Source: JBCCCJ01 sp039029315 (GTDB lineage Bacteria > Bacteroidota > Bacteroidia > J057). Taken from it: DNA of 64,000 bases. Below, in pieces: positions 9,016-16,234 of this stretch. The notes beneath the pieces are model-generated. The model made no database searches. It saw nothing but the letters and a program-made list of their open reading frames with translations, and was not told where the DNA came from. The DNA lies in NCBI GenBank assembly GCA_039029315.1, contig JBCCGK010000037.1, forward strand, positions 33,751-97,750. Direction: 5' to 3'. A program made the position numbers and the translations under genes. Within the stretch, counting starts at the first letter, position 1. Each line of letters starts with the position of its first letter.

Positions 9016-10752
9016 CTATGTATTGAGGTCATTGTTCAACTCACTGATTATGGCCTCAAGTTTGGGCTCAAGTAGTTCCATTTTCCATTCTCTCTCCCCA
9101 TCGAATTCCTTCTTCAGATTTTCGATATATTGCTTTTTAATCGTTTCATTGATCAGGGAAGGGTTCTCCAGTTTTTGTGCACATTTTCCCATCCAATCTT
9201 TCACATGAACTTCCTCTACAGGATGTAGTTCATCCAAAATGAGAATATCTGGAAACTGTTCGATCGTTTTCAAGATCTCTTTGGGAGAGAATCTTTTTCC
9301 TTTCTTTCTGTTCCAAAATTTGATTTTGTTCATTACTCCCCCTTCTTCTTCTTCATATATCACACTGAAAAAAATGAGAATATCAGGGGCATCATCCGGC
9401 AAATCCTTCGCTTCCTTTTGAAAGGTATCTAATATCCATCGAATGAAACTTCCAGTGTGTTTTTTCCAGGCAGTATTGGTTACTTTCGCATGAACGCTGA
9501 CACATTTTTTGTTTTCCAAACTGTTGGATGTTAGCAGACGCTCCAATGGTTGATCGAAGGGATCATCCTCAATTTCGTCAAAAGGAGTCTCAAACAATTC
9601 AAACAATCCTGTCAGCAACTTCTCCTGTGCGATTTCCTCATCTTCAGAAGACTCTATCCGGAAGTACTTTTCTATGGTCGTTTTGTCATCATACTCACTC
9701 TCCTCCTCTTGCCCCCCTTCATAGTATCGAGGAATATTGTCCTGGGCAAATCGCTCAAATAAACCATTGTGGCCCTGTTGTTCCGGGCCATGAATGAAAA
9801 TGAACTGGACTTTCTGCTTACTGCGTCGCTTCTTTTTGTAATCGTGATGGAATCGGTCAGCCTGTTTGGTTCGATTGCATTGAAACTTGGCCACGGAGGG
9901 CACACCAGTTGTCTCTTTTTCGGTTGATTTTTCCTCGGATGTCTCTTCATTTTCCGGCAGCCTCCAGCTCAGAACTTTTTCTTTGTCTTCTTCGGTCAGG
10001 GTGTCATTGAGATATAATCCCCACGGAAGCTCATCTCCTGGCTTCTTTTTCTCCCGCGTGAACATATTTCTGGCCTGAAGAACCTTGTCTTCATCTATAT
10101 ATGACAAGATGAGTTTCCTTGCCTCCTCATATGATTCTTCTATGGTCCTTTTTTCTTCTGCAAGATTCTGATAAAAGCATTCTGCAAACTTCGTTGCATG
10201 CTCATCATTGATTTTGGTGGCAGTTGCAATTACGGCCTTGGCACCATGATCCAAAAAGACAGAAACCTGCTTTAAAGTGGAACAACCATTTAGAAAAATC
10301 AGCTTCAGCTCGTCAATTTCTCCCAAGGCTTTTGCCAATCCCTGAATTTTAATCCCGCTGGCATCTCCTTTTTGGGTATTCAGGATCAGATTATCTCCAG
10401 TGGCATGTCCGCCATAATGGAACACACACATGCTGCCTAGTTTTTCTTCTCCTTCCCAAACTCGGATTGTTTTGAAAACCTCTTCAGGGGTGGCTCCGAT
10501 TATATCCTTGACACTTACCAGTTGTTTTCTGTCATGAAAGTCCAGTTCTTTCTTGACTGTTCGAATCTCTTCATCCAAATGCAAGAGCATCTCAGACCCT
10601 TGTTTAGGGCTTGCGAAAGTCAACAAAATATATGGAGGCCTGGCCAATGTTTGTGTGTAGTTAGGCGAATCATGTGTATTGACGAAACAATGTAAGCAAA
10701 TATCATCGAATTTTTCAAAAGCTACCAAACCCCAGAATATCTCTGTTAACAA
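9016..10752 (-). CDS. CHAT-domain cysteine protease with C-terminal STAND-like domain
   Basis: 578 aa from a TTG start. Residues about 39-235 form a CHAT (caspase-like) protease. It begins with YILLTFASPKQG, has the catalytic histidine in FHYGGHA (H116) and the cysteine in FLNGCST (C157), and both are intact. A charged linker (about 250-310) leads to a domain starting FIFIHGPEQQGHNG. This resembles a nucleotide-binding loop that has lost the lysine/serine of a true P-loop, as in inactive STAND domains. It is the first gene of the CHAT-MoxR-vWA set, and CHAT proteases act as effectors in such systems. The start is uncertain: another TTG at 10647 would begin MARPPYILL, directly before the first CHAT strand. 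The substrate is unknown; a neighbour or a host protein is possible. Confidence 0.85.
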   Translation of the reverse strand: MLTEIFWGLVAFEKFDDICLHCFVNTHDSPNYTQTLARPPYILLTFASPKQGSEMLLHLDEEIRTVKKELDFHDRKQLVSVKDIIGATPEEVFKTIRVWEGEEKLGSMCVFHYGGHATGDNLILNTQKGDASGIKIQGLAKALGEIDELKLIFLNGCSTLKQVSVFLDHGAKAVIATATKINDEHATKFAECFYQNLAEEKRTIEESYEEARKLILSYIDEDKVLQARNMFTREKKKPGDELPWGLYLNDTLTEEDKEKVLSWRLPENEETSEEKSTEKETTGVPSVAKFQCNRTKQADRFHHDYKKKRRSKQKVQFIFIHGPEQQGHNGLFERFAQDNIPRYYEGGQEEESEYDDKTTIEKYFRIESSEDEEIAQEKLLTGLFELFETPFDEIEDDPFDQPLERLLTSNSLENKKCVSVHAKVTNTAWKKHTGSFIRWILDTFQKEAKDLPDDAPDILIFFSVIYEEEEGGVMNKIKFWNRKKGKRFSPKEILKTIEQFPDILILDELHPVEEVHVKDWMGKCAQKLENPSLINETIKKQYIENLKKEFDGEREWKMELLEPKLEAIISELNNDLNT

Positions 10753-10958
10753 TTCAATCCCTATTTAGTTTGTTGTATAAGAAACTGCTTAAAAATGATA
10801 TTCGAGAAGAAAGAGACAGATTTCAGAACCATGACAAGCCCCTTTCAAATTCCAACATTTAACCAGTTTCTAAAAGAATTTGAGGAAGATTGCTTTTGGG
10901 CGTAATCCTGAGTATAATTCCCCTTTGTATGTATCAATCAGTCAAACAATCCTAAATA

Positions 10959-11798
10959 ATGCCTCTCACCTGGACCACAGTCAAAGAATATCAAGACATC
11001 ACCTATAAAAAACTCAATGGCGTCGCACGCATAGCTTTCAACCGTCCGGATGTCCGCAATGCTTTCCGGCCACAGACTGTATCGGAATTACTGGAAACCT
11101 TTCATGATGCACATGAAGATCCAAGCATCGGGGTGGTCTTGCTGTCCGCAGAAGGGCCTTCCAGCAAGGATGGGGTATATTCTTTCTGTTCGGGTGGAGA
11201 TCAGAGGGTACGAGACAAGCGTGGCTATAAAGGGCCAGACGGGGTGGCCAGATTGAATATCCTCGAAGTCCAGCGTCTGATCCGCTTCATGAACAAGGCT
11301 GTGATTGCTGTGGTTCCCGGTTGGGCTGTCGGTGGCGGACATAGCTTGCATGTGGTTTGCGACATGACCCTGGCCAGCAAAGAACATGCAATTTTTAAAC
11401 AGACTGATGCGGATGTTGCCAGTTTTGATGCAGGATATGGATCGGCTTATCTCGCTCGTCAGGTTGGACAAAAACGTGCAAGAGAGATTTTCTTTCTTGG
11501 CCGCAATTATTCTGCTCAGGAAGCCTACGAGATGGGCATGGTCAATGCAGTGATCCCTCATGCAGAACTGGAAGACACTGCCTATCAATGGGCACAAGAG
11601 ATTCTTCAAAAAAGTCCGACAGCTATCAAGATGTTGAAATTTGCTTTCAATATGATTGATGATGGCTTGGTGGGGCAGCAGATTTTTGCTGGCGAAACCA
11701 CGCGTCTGGCCTATATGACAGACGAAGCCCAGGAAGGAAGAGATTCGTTTCTGGAGAAGCGCAAAGCAGACTTTGACCAATTCCCTAAATTCCCATAA
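10959..11798 (+). CDS. menB: 1,4-dihydroxy-2-naphthoyl-CoA synthase
   Basis: 279 aa, the usual length of MenB. This crotonase-family enzyme closes the second ring of menaquinone by cyclising o-succinylbenzoyl-CoA in the cytoplasm. Recognisable family features: N-terminal YKKLNGVARIAFNRPDVRNA, the FCSGGDQ segment, the oxyanion-hole stretch PGWAVGGGHSL, TDADVASFDAGYGSAYLA, and a C-terminus ending EKRKADFDQFPKFP. No other men gene is visible here, which is odd because menB commonly sits near menD, menC or menA. The gene starts 206 bases from the divergent CHAT gene and is followed after 14 bases by a small membrane-protein gene that may be co-transcribed. Confidence 0.93.
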   Translation: MPLTWTTVKEYQDITYKKLNGVARIAFNRPDVRNAFRPQTVSELLETFHDAHEDPSIGVVLLSAEGPSSKDGVYSFCSGGDQRVRDKRGYKGPDGVARLNILEVQRLIRFMNKAVIAVVPGWAVGGGHSLHVVCDMTLASKEHAIFKQTDADVASFDAGYGSAYLARQVGQKRAREIFFLGRNYSAQEAYEMGMVNAVIPHAELEDTAYQWAQEILQKSPTAIKMLKFAFNMIDDGLVGQQIFAGETTRLAYMTDEAQEGRDSFLEKRKADFDQFPKFP

Positions 11799-11812
11799 TT
11801 TATTTTTTCCCT

Positions 11813-12232
11813 ATGCTTCTTGAAATTCTGATTGGTATCGGTCTGGCAGCTATCTGCGTGCTTCTGGTCAAAACCATTTTTAAGGACAAAGAAATCCCCT
11901 TCTGGCGCACAGGCCTACTCGCTGCAGCGATTGTCTATGTGGTGTTAGGTCTCATCGGTCAAGGCTGGGGATTCATTGGCGTGGACCTGATTGGCGTTGT
12001 GCTGTATGGAGCACTCGCATGGGCTTCGAGAAAAAATCTAATCTGGCTGCCGTTGGGCTGGGCACTTCATATTTTGTGGGATGTTTTGGTTCATCCTGCT
12101 GGACATCCCGGCTATGTGCCCAATTGGTATCCGGGAGTCTGTCTGGGATTTGATATTCTGGTTGCAGGCTATCTGGGTTGGCTAATCTTTAAGCTTCAGG
12201 AAAACAATCATATAAGCTCCTCCCCTTCTTAG
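11813..12232 (+). CDS. Small multi-pass membrane protein, DUF6010-like
   Basis: 139 aa with four or five hydrophobic segments covering most of its length (about 3-22, 33-52, 55-72, 76-93, 108-127). The segment ALHILWDVLVHPAGH followed by YVPNWYPGVCLGFD matches my memory of DUF6010 membrane proteins. The histidines and acidic residues between helices could bind a metal or quinone, but no function is established. It lies 14 bases after menB on the same strand, so co-transcription is likely, though a functional link to menaquinone is only a guess. A short stretch rich in GGTATAA follows the stop. Confidence 0.65.
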   Translation: MLLEILIGIGLAAICVLLVKTIFKDKEIPFWRTGLLAAAIVYVVLGLIGQGWGFIGVDLIGVVLYGALAWASRKNLIWLPLGWALHILWDVLVHPAGHPGYVPNWYPGVCLGFDILVAGYLGWLIFKLQENNHISSSPS

Positions 12233-12375
12233 GGTATAAGGGGTATAAAAGATGGGCATTTATTTTTCTCACGTCCAAGCCTAATTCCCCCTATTCCACT
12301 ATTCCCCTACTCCCCCACCATTTTGCCAGCAATTCTTTTTGGCTTAATGACATTTTTTCTCATCTTTGAAAAAGA

Positions 12376-12413
12376 GGCAAAATTATTTCGCCTTTTAGAC
12401 AGCAAAATTATTT
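12376..12413 (+). promoter_or_regulatory. Operator or centromere-like repeat upstream of parA
   Basis: Immediately before the parA start lie two direct copies of GCAAAATTATTT (12377-12388 and 12402-12413), 25 bases apart. The first is extended to a near-palindrome, GGCAAAATTATTTCGCC, followed by TTTTAG. The same core recurs after parA (13071) and before the ribbon-helix-helix gene (13330). The placement fits autoregulation of parA or a partition site bound by the ribbon-helix-helix protein; this is inference. Confidence 0.55.
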
Positions 12414-12415
12414 TT

Positions 12416-13051
12416 ATGGCAAAAATCCTGACCATTTCCAACCAAAAAGGCGGCGTAGGCAAATCTACCCTGGCGCTCAACCTCTATTCACACTTCATGA
12501 GCAATGATGCCAGTTGTACATTGGTCGATACCGATCCACAGGGAAGTATCACCAAACTCATCGATGCCTATTCCAGTGATGAAGCCCGAACCCCCATTCA
12601 GTTGTTGCGTGCCAATCAAATGAATGGGCTGGAAAGCATTCTCAATCTCTCCACCGATGTGGTCATCATTGATACGCCCCCTTATTTGTCTTCAGATCTT
12701 CCAGGGATCTATTCAATCTCTGATTTTATTCTGGTGCCTATCCAGCCAAATCCTTTTGATGTACTAGCGGTTCAGGACACCATCAGCCTCATTCAGCAGG
12801 CCATGGAGCTGCGCCCGGAGGTCAAGGCAGCCATGGTCCTCAACCGGGTAATCAACCGCACCTCCTTTACCTCAGAAGTTCGAGAGCTGCTGGAAGGATA
12901 TGAGATTCCGGTTCTGAATACACAGATCTATACCCGCGTGGCCTATGGTCGCTCTCTTTTGTATGACAACTCTGTCGAACGACAAGATCCAAAAGCCTCC
13001 AACGAAATTGGTGCAGTCGCTGGAGAAATCTTGACACGCATGCTCGTTTAG
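12416..13051 (+). CDS. parA: ParA-family partition ATPase
   Basis: 211 aa, the size of small plasmid ParA (type Ib). The deviant Walker A motif KGGVGKST occurs at residues 11-18 (after ISNQ), the A' motif in LVDTDPQGS, and the Walker B-like VVIIDTPPYLSS. These ATPases pattern on the nucleoid and pull plasmid copies apart with a small DNA-binding partner. ATG at 12416 was preferred to an upstream start because MAKILTISNQKGG is the typical ParA opening and the upstream stretch overlaps the repeat site. The ribbon-helix-helix gene 368 bases downstream is the probable partner. Together with the iterons and Rep gene further on, this marks a plasmid-type replicon. Confidence 0.9.
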   Translation: MAKILTISNQKGGVGKSTLALNLYSHFMSNDASCTLVDTDPQGSITKLIDAYSSDEARTPIQLLRANQMNGLESILNLSTDVVIIDTPPYLSSDLPGIYSISDFILVPIQPNPFDVLAVQDTISLIQQAMELRPEVKAAMVLNRVINRTSFTSEVRELLEGYEIPVLNTQIYTRVAYGRSLLYDNSVERQDPKASNEIGAVAGEILTRMLV

Positions 13052-13070
13052 CCATCCAAAATACATTAAA

Positions 13071-13094
13071 GGCAAAATATTTTCGCCTTTAAGC
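13071..13094 (+). promoter_or_regulatory. Operator/centromere-like near-palindrome
   Basis: GGCAAAATATTTTCGCC followed by TTTAAGC, 20 bases after the parA stop. The AAAATATTTT core is a perfect palindrome flanked by GGC and CGCC. It shares the AAAAT-ATTT-CGCCTTT pattern with the site before parA, so one protein probably binds both. Confidence 0.5.
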
Positions 13095-13329
13095 TGGCTA
13101 AAATAAGAACAAGTTTATCTTTCCTCTTTTCCCACTTTTGCGGATCTTCCCCTTGATTCTGACTTTTGATCCTATGGCAACTCTTTCAGAACTCCTTTTT
13201 AAGCTCCGATCTATCATCAATCGCCTTACTCAGTATGAAAGAAATAATCGCCTCTTAAATCAAGTCTATGGGCGCCGTGTCAAATCATCCCCGCATCAGT
13301 CATATCTCACTTTTGCCGCATTGCCACCC

Positions 13330-13349
13330 AAATACTTTTGCCTTTTAAG
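13330..13349 (+). promoter_or_regulatory. Third copy of the partition-type motif
   Basis: AAATACTTTTGCCTTTTAAG, about 70 bases before the ribbon-helix-helix gene. It keeps the AAAT-CTTTT-GCCTTT part of the other two sites but has lost the left GGC arm. It may be the operator of the downstream gene. Confidence 0.4.
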
Positions 13350-13418
13350 TATATATGCCTTTTTGCTGGTTTTATTTTTGTTGTTTATCTTTACCCACCA
13401 CCCTCTATCATCCGACTC

Positions 13419-13706
13419 ATGAATGAAGATACCAAACGAAAACTCGCTGCACTCAAACAAGCCAGTAAACAAACCCCAGGAGAAACCATTTCTCCTATCC
13501 AGCAACTCAAGAGTCCGGCCAAAAGAGGACGACCGAGTTCAAAAGATCCTGACCTCAAATATGTCAAGGTGACTTCCCGCATTCCTGAATCGGTCCTTCG
13601 GCAATTGAAAATGGCCCTGTTGACTTCCCATCAAATGTATAAGACACAAGATGAATTTATTCGGGCTGCAATTGAAGCTTTTTTGGAAGACACAGCTGAT
13701 GAATGA
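13419..13706 (+). CDS. Ribbon-helix-helix DNA-binding protein, probable ParA partner
   Basis: 95 aa. A basic, flexible N-terminus (residues 1-45, with KRGRPSSKDPD) leads into a ribbon-helix-helix fold: strand LKYVKVTSRIP, helix SVLRQLKMALLTSHQM, turn, and helix TQDEFIRAAIEAFLED. Small ParA systems use such proteins as centromere-binding factor and repressor. The position after parA and the repeated motifs nearby support that role. ATG at 13419 was chosen because the longer frame adds a hydrophobic leader that crosses the repeat at 13330. It could instead be a copy-number repressor of the CopG type. Confidence 0.75.
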   Translation: MNEDTKRKLAALKQASKQTPGETISPIQQLKSPAKRGRPSSKDPDLKYVKVTSRIPESVLRQLKMALLTSHQMYKTQDEFIRAAIEAFLEDTADE

Positions 13707-13752
13707 CCCAACGGCAACAAGTTTGGGGTAGGGGTGATTAAAAAGATGACAC

Positions 13753-14184
13753 ATGAACATTGATCCCATTTCAAGACTGAATCACTATCTGGAAGATCCT
13801 GTCTCACCAACTTGGTCCTCCCAAGGCTTGATCGATCTGTTTGCAGACCTTGAGGGAGATATGAAGCAAAAGCAACAAATTGTTCTCCGGCTGATTGATG
13901 AAAAGTTCTCCCAAAATGACAGTCACATCACAAAGGCTCAATTTCATTTCCTGAGAGATGTAACCCTTCATACATATTATTCAAAAACAAGGGTGAGATT
14001 TTCACCAGAGGAGATGAAGTGGCTACTGCAACGATTTGCTACAAAAGCAACTCAGCAAAGAGCCATTCTGATTTATATCCTACTTGATAGCGAAGACCTC
14101 TCGGAACAACTAAAGCAGAAAATAAAGACCCTGCTAGCAGGCACATTCGTTGAATCCTTCATCCAAATGGACGAGAATACATAA
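13753..14184 (+). CDS. Uncharacterised helical protein in the plasmid backbone
   Basis: 143 aa, rich in charged and helix-forming residues, with no signal peptide, membrane segment or motif I recognise. It begins 46 bases after the ribbon-helix-helix gene, runs in the same direction, and ends just before the iteron region. Its location suggests a replicon accessory role such as copy control or partition, but nothing in the sequence proves this. Predominantly alpha-helical with two probable domains (1-60 and 75-140). Confidence 0.6.
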   Translation: MNIDPISRLNHYLEDPVSPTWSSQGLIDLFADLEGDMKQKQQIVLRLIDEKFSQNDSHITKAQFHFLRDVTLHTYYSKTRVRFSPEEMKWLLQRFATKATQQRAILIYILLDSEDLSEQLKQKIKTLLAGTFVESFIQMDENT

Positions 14185-14450
14185 GACCTGCGTCTCCTCA
14201 AGTCCCAGATCCCCCCAGGTTTCTTTCTTCTTCATCAAAAAATCCACCACGCACCTTCCTGTTTTGGTTGTTTTATTCTTTTTGATATTGTTTTAACAGT
14301 TTTAGACAAACATAAACAATTGATATTCAGGGATTAATGCCATGTGAAAGCAACAGATTGCGGGAAAGAAGCAACAAATAGAGGGTCTAAAAGCAACAAA
14401 TTGGGGGAATAAAGCAACGAATGGAGGACTCAATGGCAACAGATAGAGGG

Positions 14451-14459
14451 TTATCCACA
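14451..14459 (+). promoter_or_regulatory. DnaA box
   Basis: TTATCCACA, an exact match to the DnaA-box consensus TTATNCACA, inside the iteron array. It pairs with an inverted box at 14496. Confidence 0.8.
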
Positions 14460-14495
14460 ACACTTGGGGGGTTGAGCAACAAATTGGGGGAGTGC

Positions 14496-14504
14496 TGTGG
14501 ATAA
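14496..14504 (-). promoter_or_regulatory. DnaA box, inverted
   Basis: TGTGGATAA on the plus strand, which is TTATCCACA on the minus strand. It lies 36 bases from the first box, on the other side of one iteron. Confidence 0.8.
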
Positions 14505-14870
14505 TTCGTACCTGCCTGATAATCAGAGTCTCTTGTAGCGTGTTTTTCTCAAACAAAGAAACTAAAGCAACAGATTGGGGGAAAAACTAGCTTATGCCTC
14601 TCATTCCTTCGGCATTATCCAGTTAAAAACAACGGATTGGGGGAAATATTAAAGCAACACTTTGGGGGTTGGCAACAAATCGGGGGTCCTTTTGGGCCAA
14701 ACTTCCACCTGAAGCAACAGATTGAGGGTAATTAAAGCAACACTTTGAGGGTCAATCGCAACGGATTGGGGGAGAAAATGCGGATTTCGCTCTTTCGATG
14801 GCAACATGCCTCTTGAATTTGTTGCTTTTTACAGGCATGCTCCCTAATATGCTTTGAATTATTGCGCTTA

Positions 14871-16199
14871 ATGGCAAAAAAGAAGCAAACTCCCTCAGAT
14901 TCTTTGATTGTCAAAGACAACAAGCTGATCAATGCAAGATACAGCCTCAGCGTTGCAGAGATGCGGTTGTTCTTGATGATGGTGGCCCAGGTGAGAAGAG
15001 AAGACAAGGATTTTACGACCTATCGAATCCGGATTTCGGATTTCATGGACAAGCTGGAGACCAACTCCAAAAGTGTCTACGATCGGGCCAAAGAAAAATC
15101 CAAGCGGCTGATGGAAAAAGTATTGGAGATTGAGGAGCCGGATGGGAAACTGCAGATAGCCCTGCTCAGTAGCGCGAAATACTATTCCGGCAAGGGCTAT
15201 GTAGACCTTCGATTTGATCCAGCACTCAAACCTTATTTGCTTCAACTCAAGGAGAAATTTACGTCCTATGACATCAAATATGTCCTGAAGCTTCAGAGTG
15301 CACATTCTATTCGCATCTACGAATTGCTCAAACAATATGAGCGAATCGGCGAGCGAAAGATTGAGGTAGATGAATTGAAGGAGATGCTGGATTTGGTGGG
15401 CAAATACAGAAGCTACAACTATTTCAAAAAACGCGTCATCCTTCAGGCTCAGGAGGAGTTGGCCGAAAAAAGCGACATTCGATTTGAGTTTGAAGAACTC
15501 AAGGAAGGCAGAAGGGTTACCAGCATTCGATTCTTCATTTACCAACAACGGGACAAACAGCGAACAGCCTCTCCGGTAGAAGTGAGAGAAGCAGATGTGT
15601 CCACCGAGCTGAAGTCAATGGGATTGTCTCCCAAACAAATTTCCCGCTTTCTGACGGAACTGCCAGAGGACGAAATTCAAAAAGCGATTGCCTATACAAG
15701 GCAGCAATTGGAAGAAGGAAAAATAAAAAGCAGCATCGGAGGATATCTAAAAACGATCCTGGAATCAGGCGGAGTAGGGGAGAGTAAATTGAAAAAAACT
15801 GCAAGAAAAAAGAAGGCAGAAACACAACAGCGCTTGAGCCAGCAACGGGAAGAAGCAGAACGCATCCGGGAATGGGAAGATCGCTTTGACGAATTGCGAC
15901 GACAAGAAGTAGAAAGCTTGAGCAAACAAGCCAGCGAACAGGATTGGCAACAATTTGCAGATTGGGCGGAAGACAACATCTTTGTCAAAGCAAAGGTATT
16001 TGACAAAGGTCACTTGAAACGCAAATCAGAAGATACCCAATTCTGGTTCCGTAGCTTTTTGTCTGATCGGCTCCCTGCCCGCCATCCTGCATTTATCAAG
16101 TGGGTTTATGAAGAGACAGGCTTCCAACTTCGACAGATTGAGGAAAACGGAAAGGAGCGATATCAAATTGTCGGCAAACAGGGCGCCTTATTTGAGTAA
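14871..16199 (+). CDS. rep: Rep_3-family plasmid replication initiator
   Basis: 442 aa. Residues about 10-235 match the initiator Rep fold (two winged helices): LIVKDNKLINARYSLSVAEM near the start, then YDIKYVLKLQSAHSIRIYEL and FKKRVILQAQEELAEKSDI, which is the pattern of RepB/RepE-type initiators. These bind iterons, open the origin and repress their own gene. The C-terminal 200 residues are highly charged with a coiled coil (about 300-355) and are longer than in classic 230-300-aa initiators. ATG at 14871 was chosen over a TTG nine bases upstream. The iteron array ends about 100 bases before the start. The gene ends 35 bases before a convergent permease gene. Confidence 0.88.
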   Translation: MAKKKQTPSDSLIVKDNKLINARYSLSVAEMRLFLMMVAQVRREDKDFTTYRIRISDFMDKLETNSKSVYDRAKEKSKRLMEKVLEIEEPDGKLQIALLSSAKYYSGKGYVDLRFDPALKPYLLQLKEKFTSYDIKYVLKLQSAHSIRIYELLKQYERIGERKIEVDELKEMLDLVGKYRSYNYFKKRVILQAQEELAEKSDIRFEFEELKEGRRVTSIRFFIYQQRDKQRTASPVEVREADVSTELKSMGLSPKQISRFLTELPEDEIQKAIAYTRQQLEEGKIKSSIGGYLKTILESGGVGESKLKKTARKKKAETQQRLSQQREEAERIREWEDRFDELRRQEVESLSKQASEQDWQQFADWAEDNIFVKAKVFDKGHLKRKSEDTQFWFRSFLSDRLPARHPAFIKWVYEETGFQLRQIEENGKERYQIVGKQGALFE

Positions 16200-16234
16200 A
16201 TAACCGAGCGGAACGCCCTTATTCTGTTTCTTTC

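Larger units (their letters stand above)
13052..13418. other. Intergenic region with two partition-type repeats
   Basis: This 367-base gap between parA and the ribbon-helix-helix gene contains two copies of the parA-upstream motif (near 13071 and 13330). An open frame begins ATG at 13174 (MATLSELLFKLRSIINRL) and could encode a short helical peptide. It runs through the second repeat into a hydrophobic tail and overlaps the next gene, so I do not call it. The gap probably holds the promoter and operator of the downstream gene. Confidence 0.5.
14349..14773 (+). repeat. Iteron array, 14 direct repeats of about 17 bp
   Basis: Consensus RGCAACRRATTGGGGGW. Copies start at 14349, 14370, 14392, 14413, 14435, 14457, 14475, 14566, 14628, 14653, 14671, 14713, 14736 and 14757. 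All lie in the same orientation. Spacing is about 18-23 bases within clusters, with larger gaps before 14566 and 14628. Variants replace AGATTG by CACTTTG or AATAGAG. The copy at 14457 overlaps a DnaA box. Spacers are unrelated in sequence and unequal in length, so this is not a CRISPR array. Confidence 0.9.
14185..14870. other. Plasmid-type replication origin (iteron cluster, DnaA boxes, AT-rich stretch)
   Basis: The gap between the small gene and the Rep gene contains an AT-rich stretch (about 14255-14335), 14 direct iterons (14349-14773) and two opposed DnaA boxes. This is the standard arrangement of an iteron origin controlled by a Rep_3 initiator, here encoded immediately downstream. The iterons close to the Rep start probably also serve for autorepression. 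The AT-rich part is the likely unwinding element. Confidence 0.85.

Noticed and set aside
13138..13422. Open frame between parA and the ribbon-helix-helix gene
   Set aside because: It passes through a regulatory repeat, ends in a hydrophobic low-complexity tail and overlaps the next gene; no family resemblance.
14302..14556. Minus-strand open frame in the origin
   Set aside because: It is translated iteron repeats (CCxxICC pattern), not a gene.
14349..14773. CRISPR-like spaced repeats
   Set aside because: Repeats of 17 bases with short uneven gaps next to a Rep gene and DnaA boxes are iterons; no cas genes.
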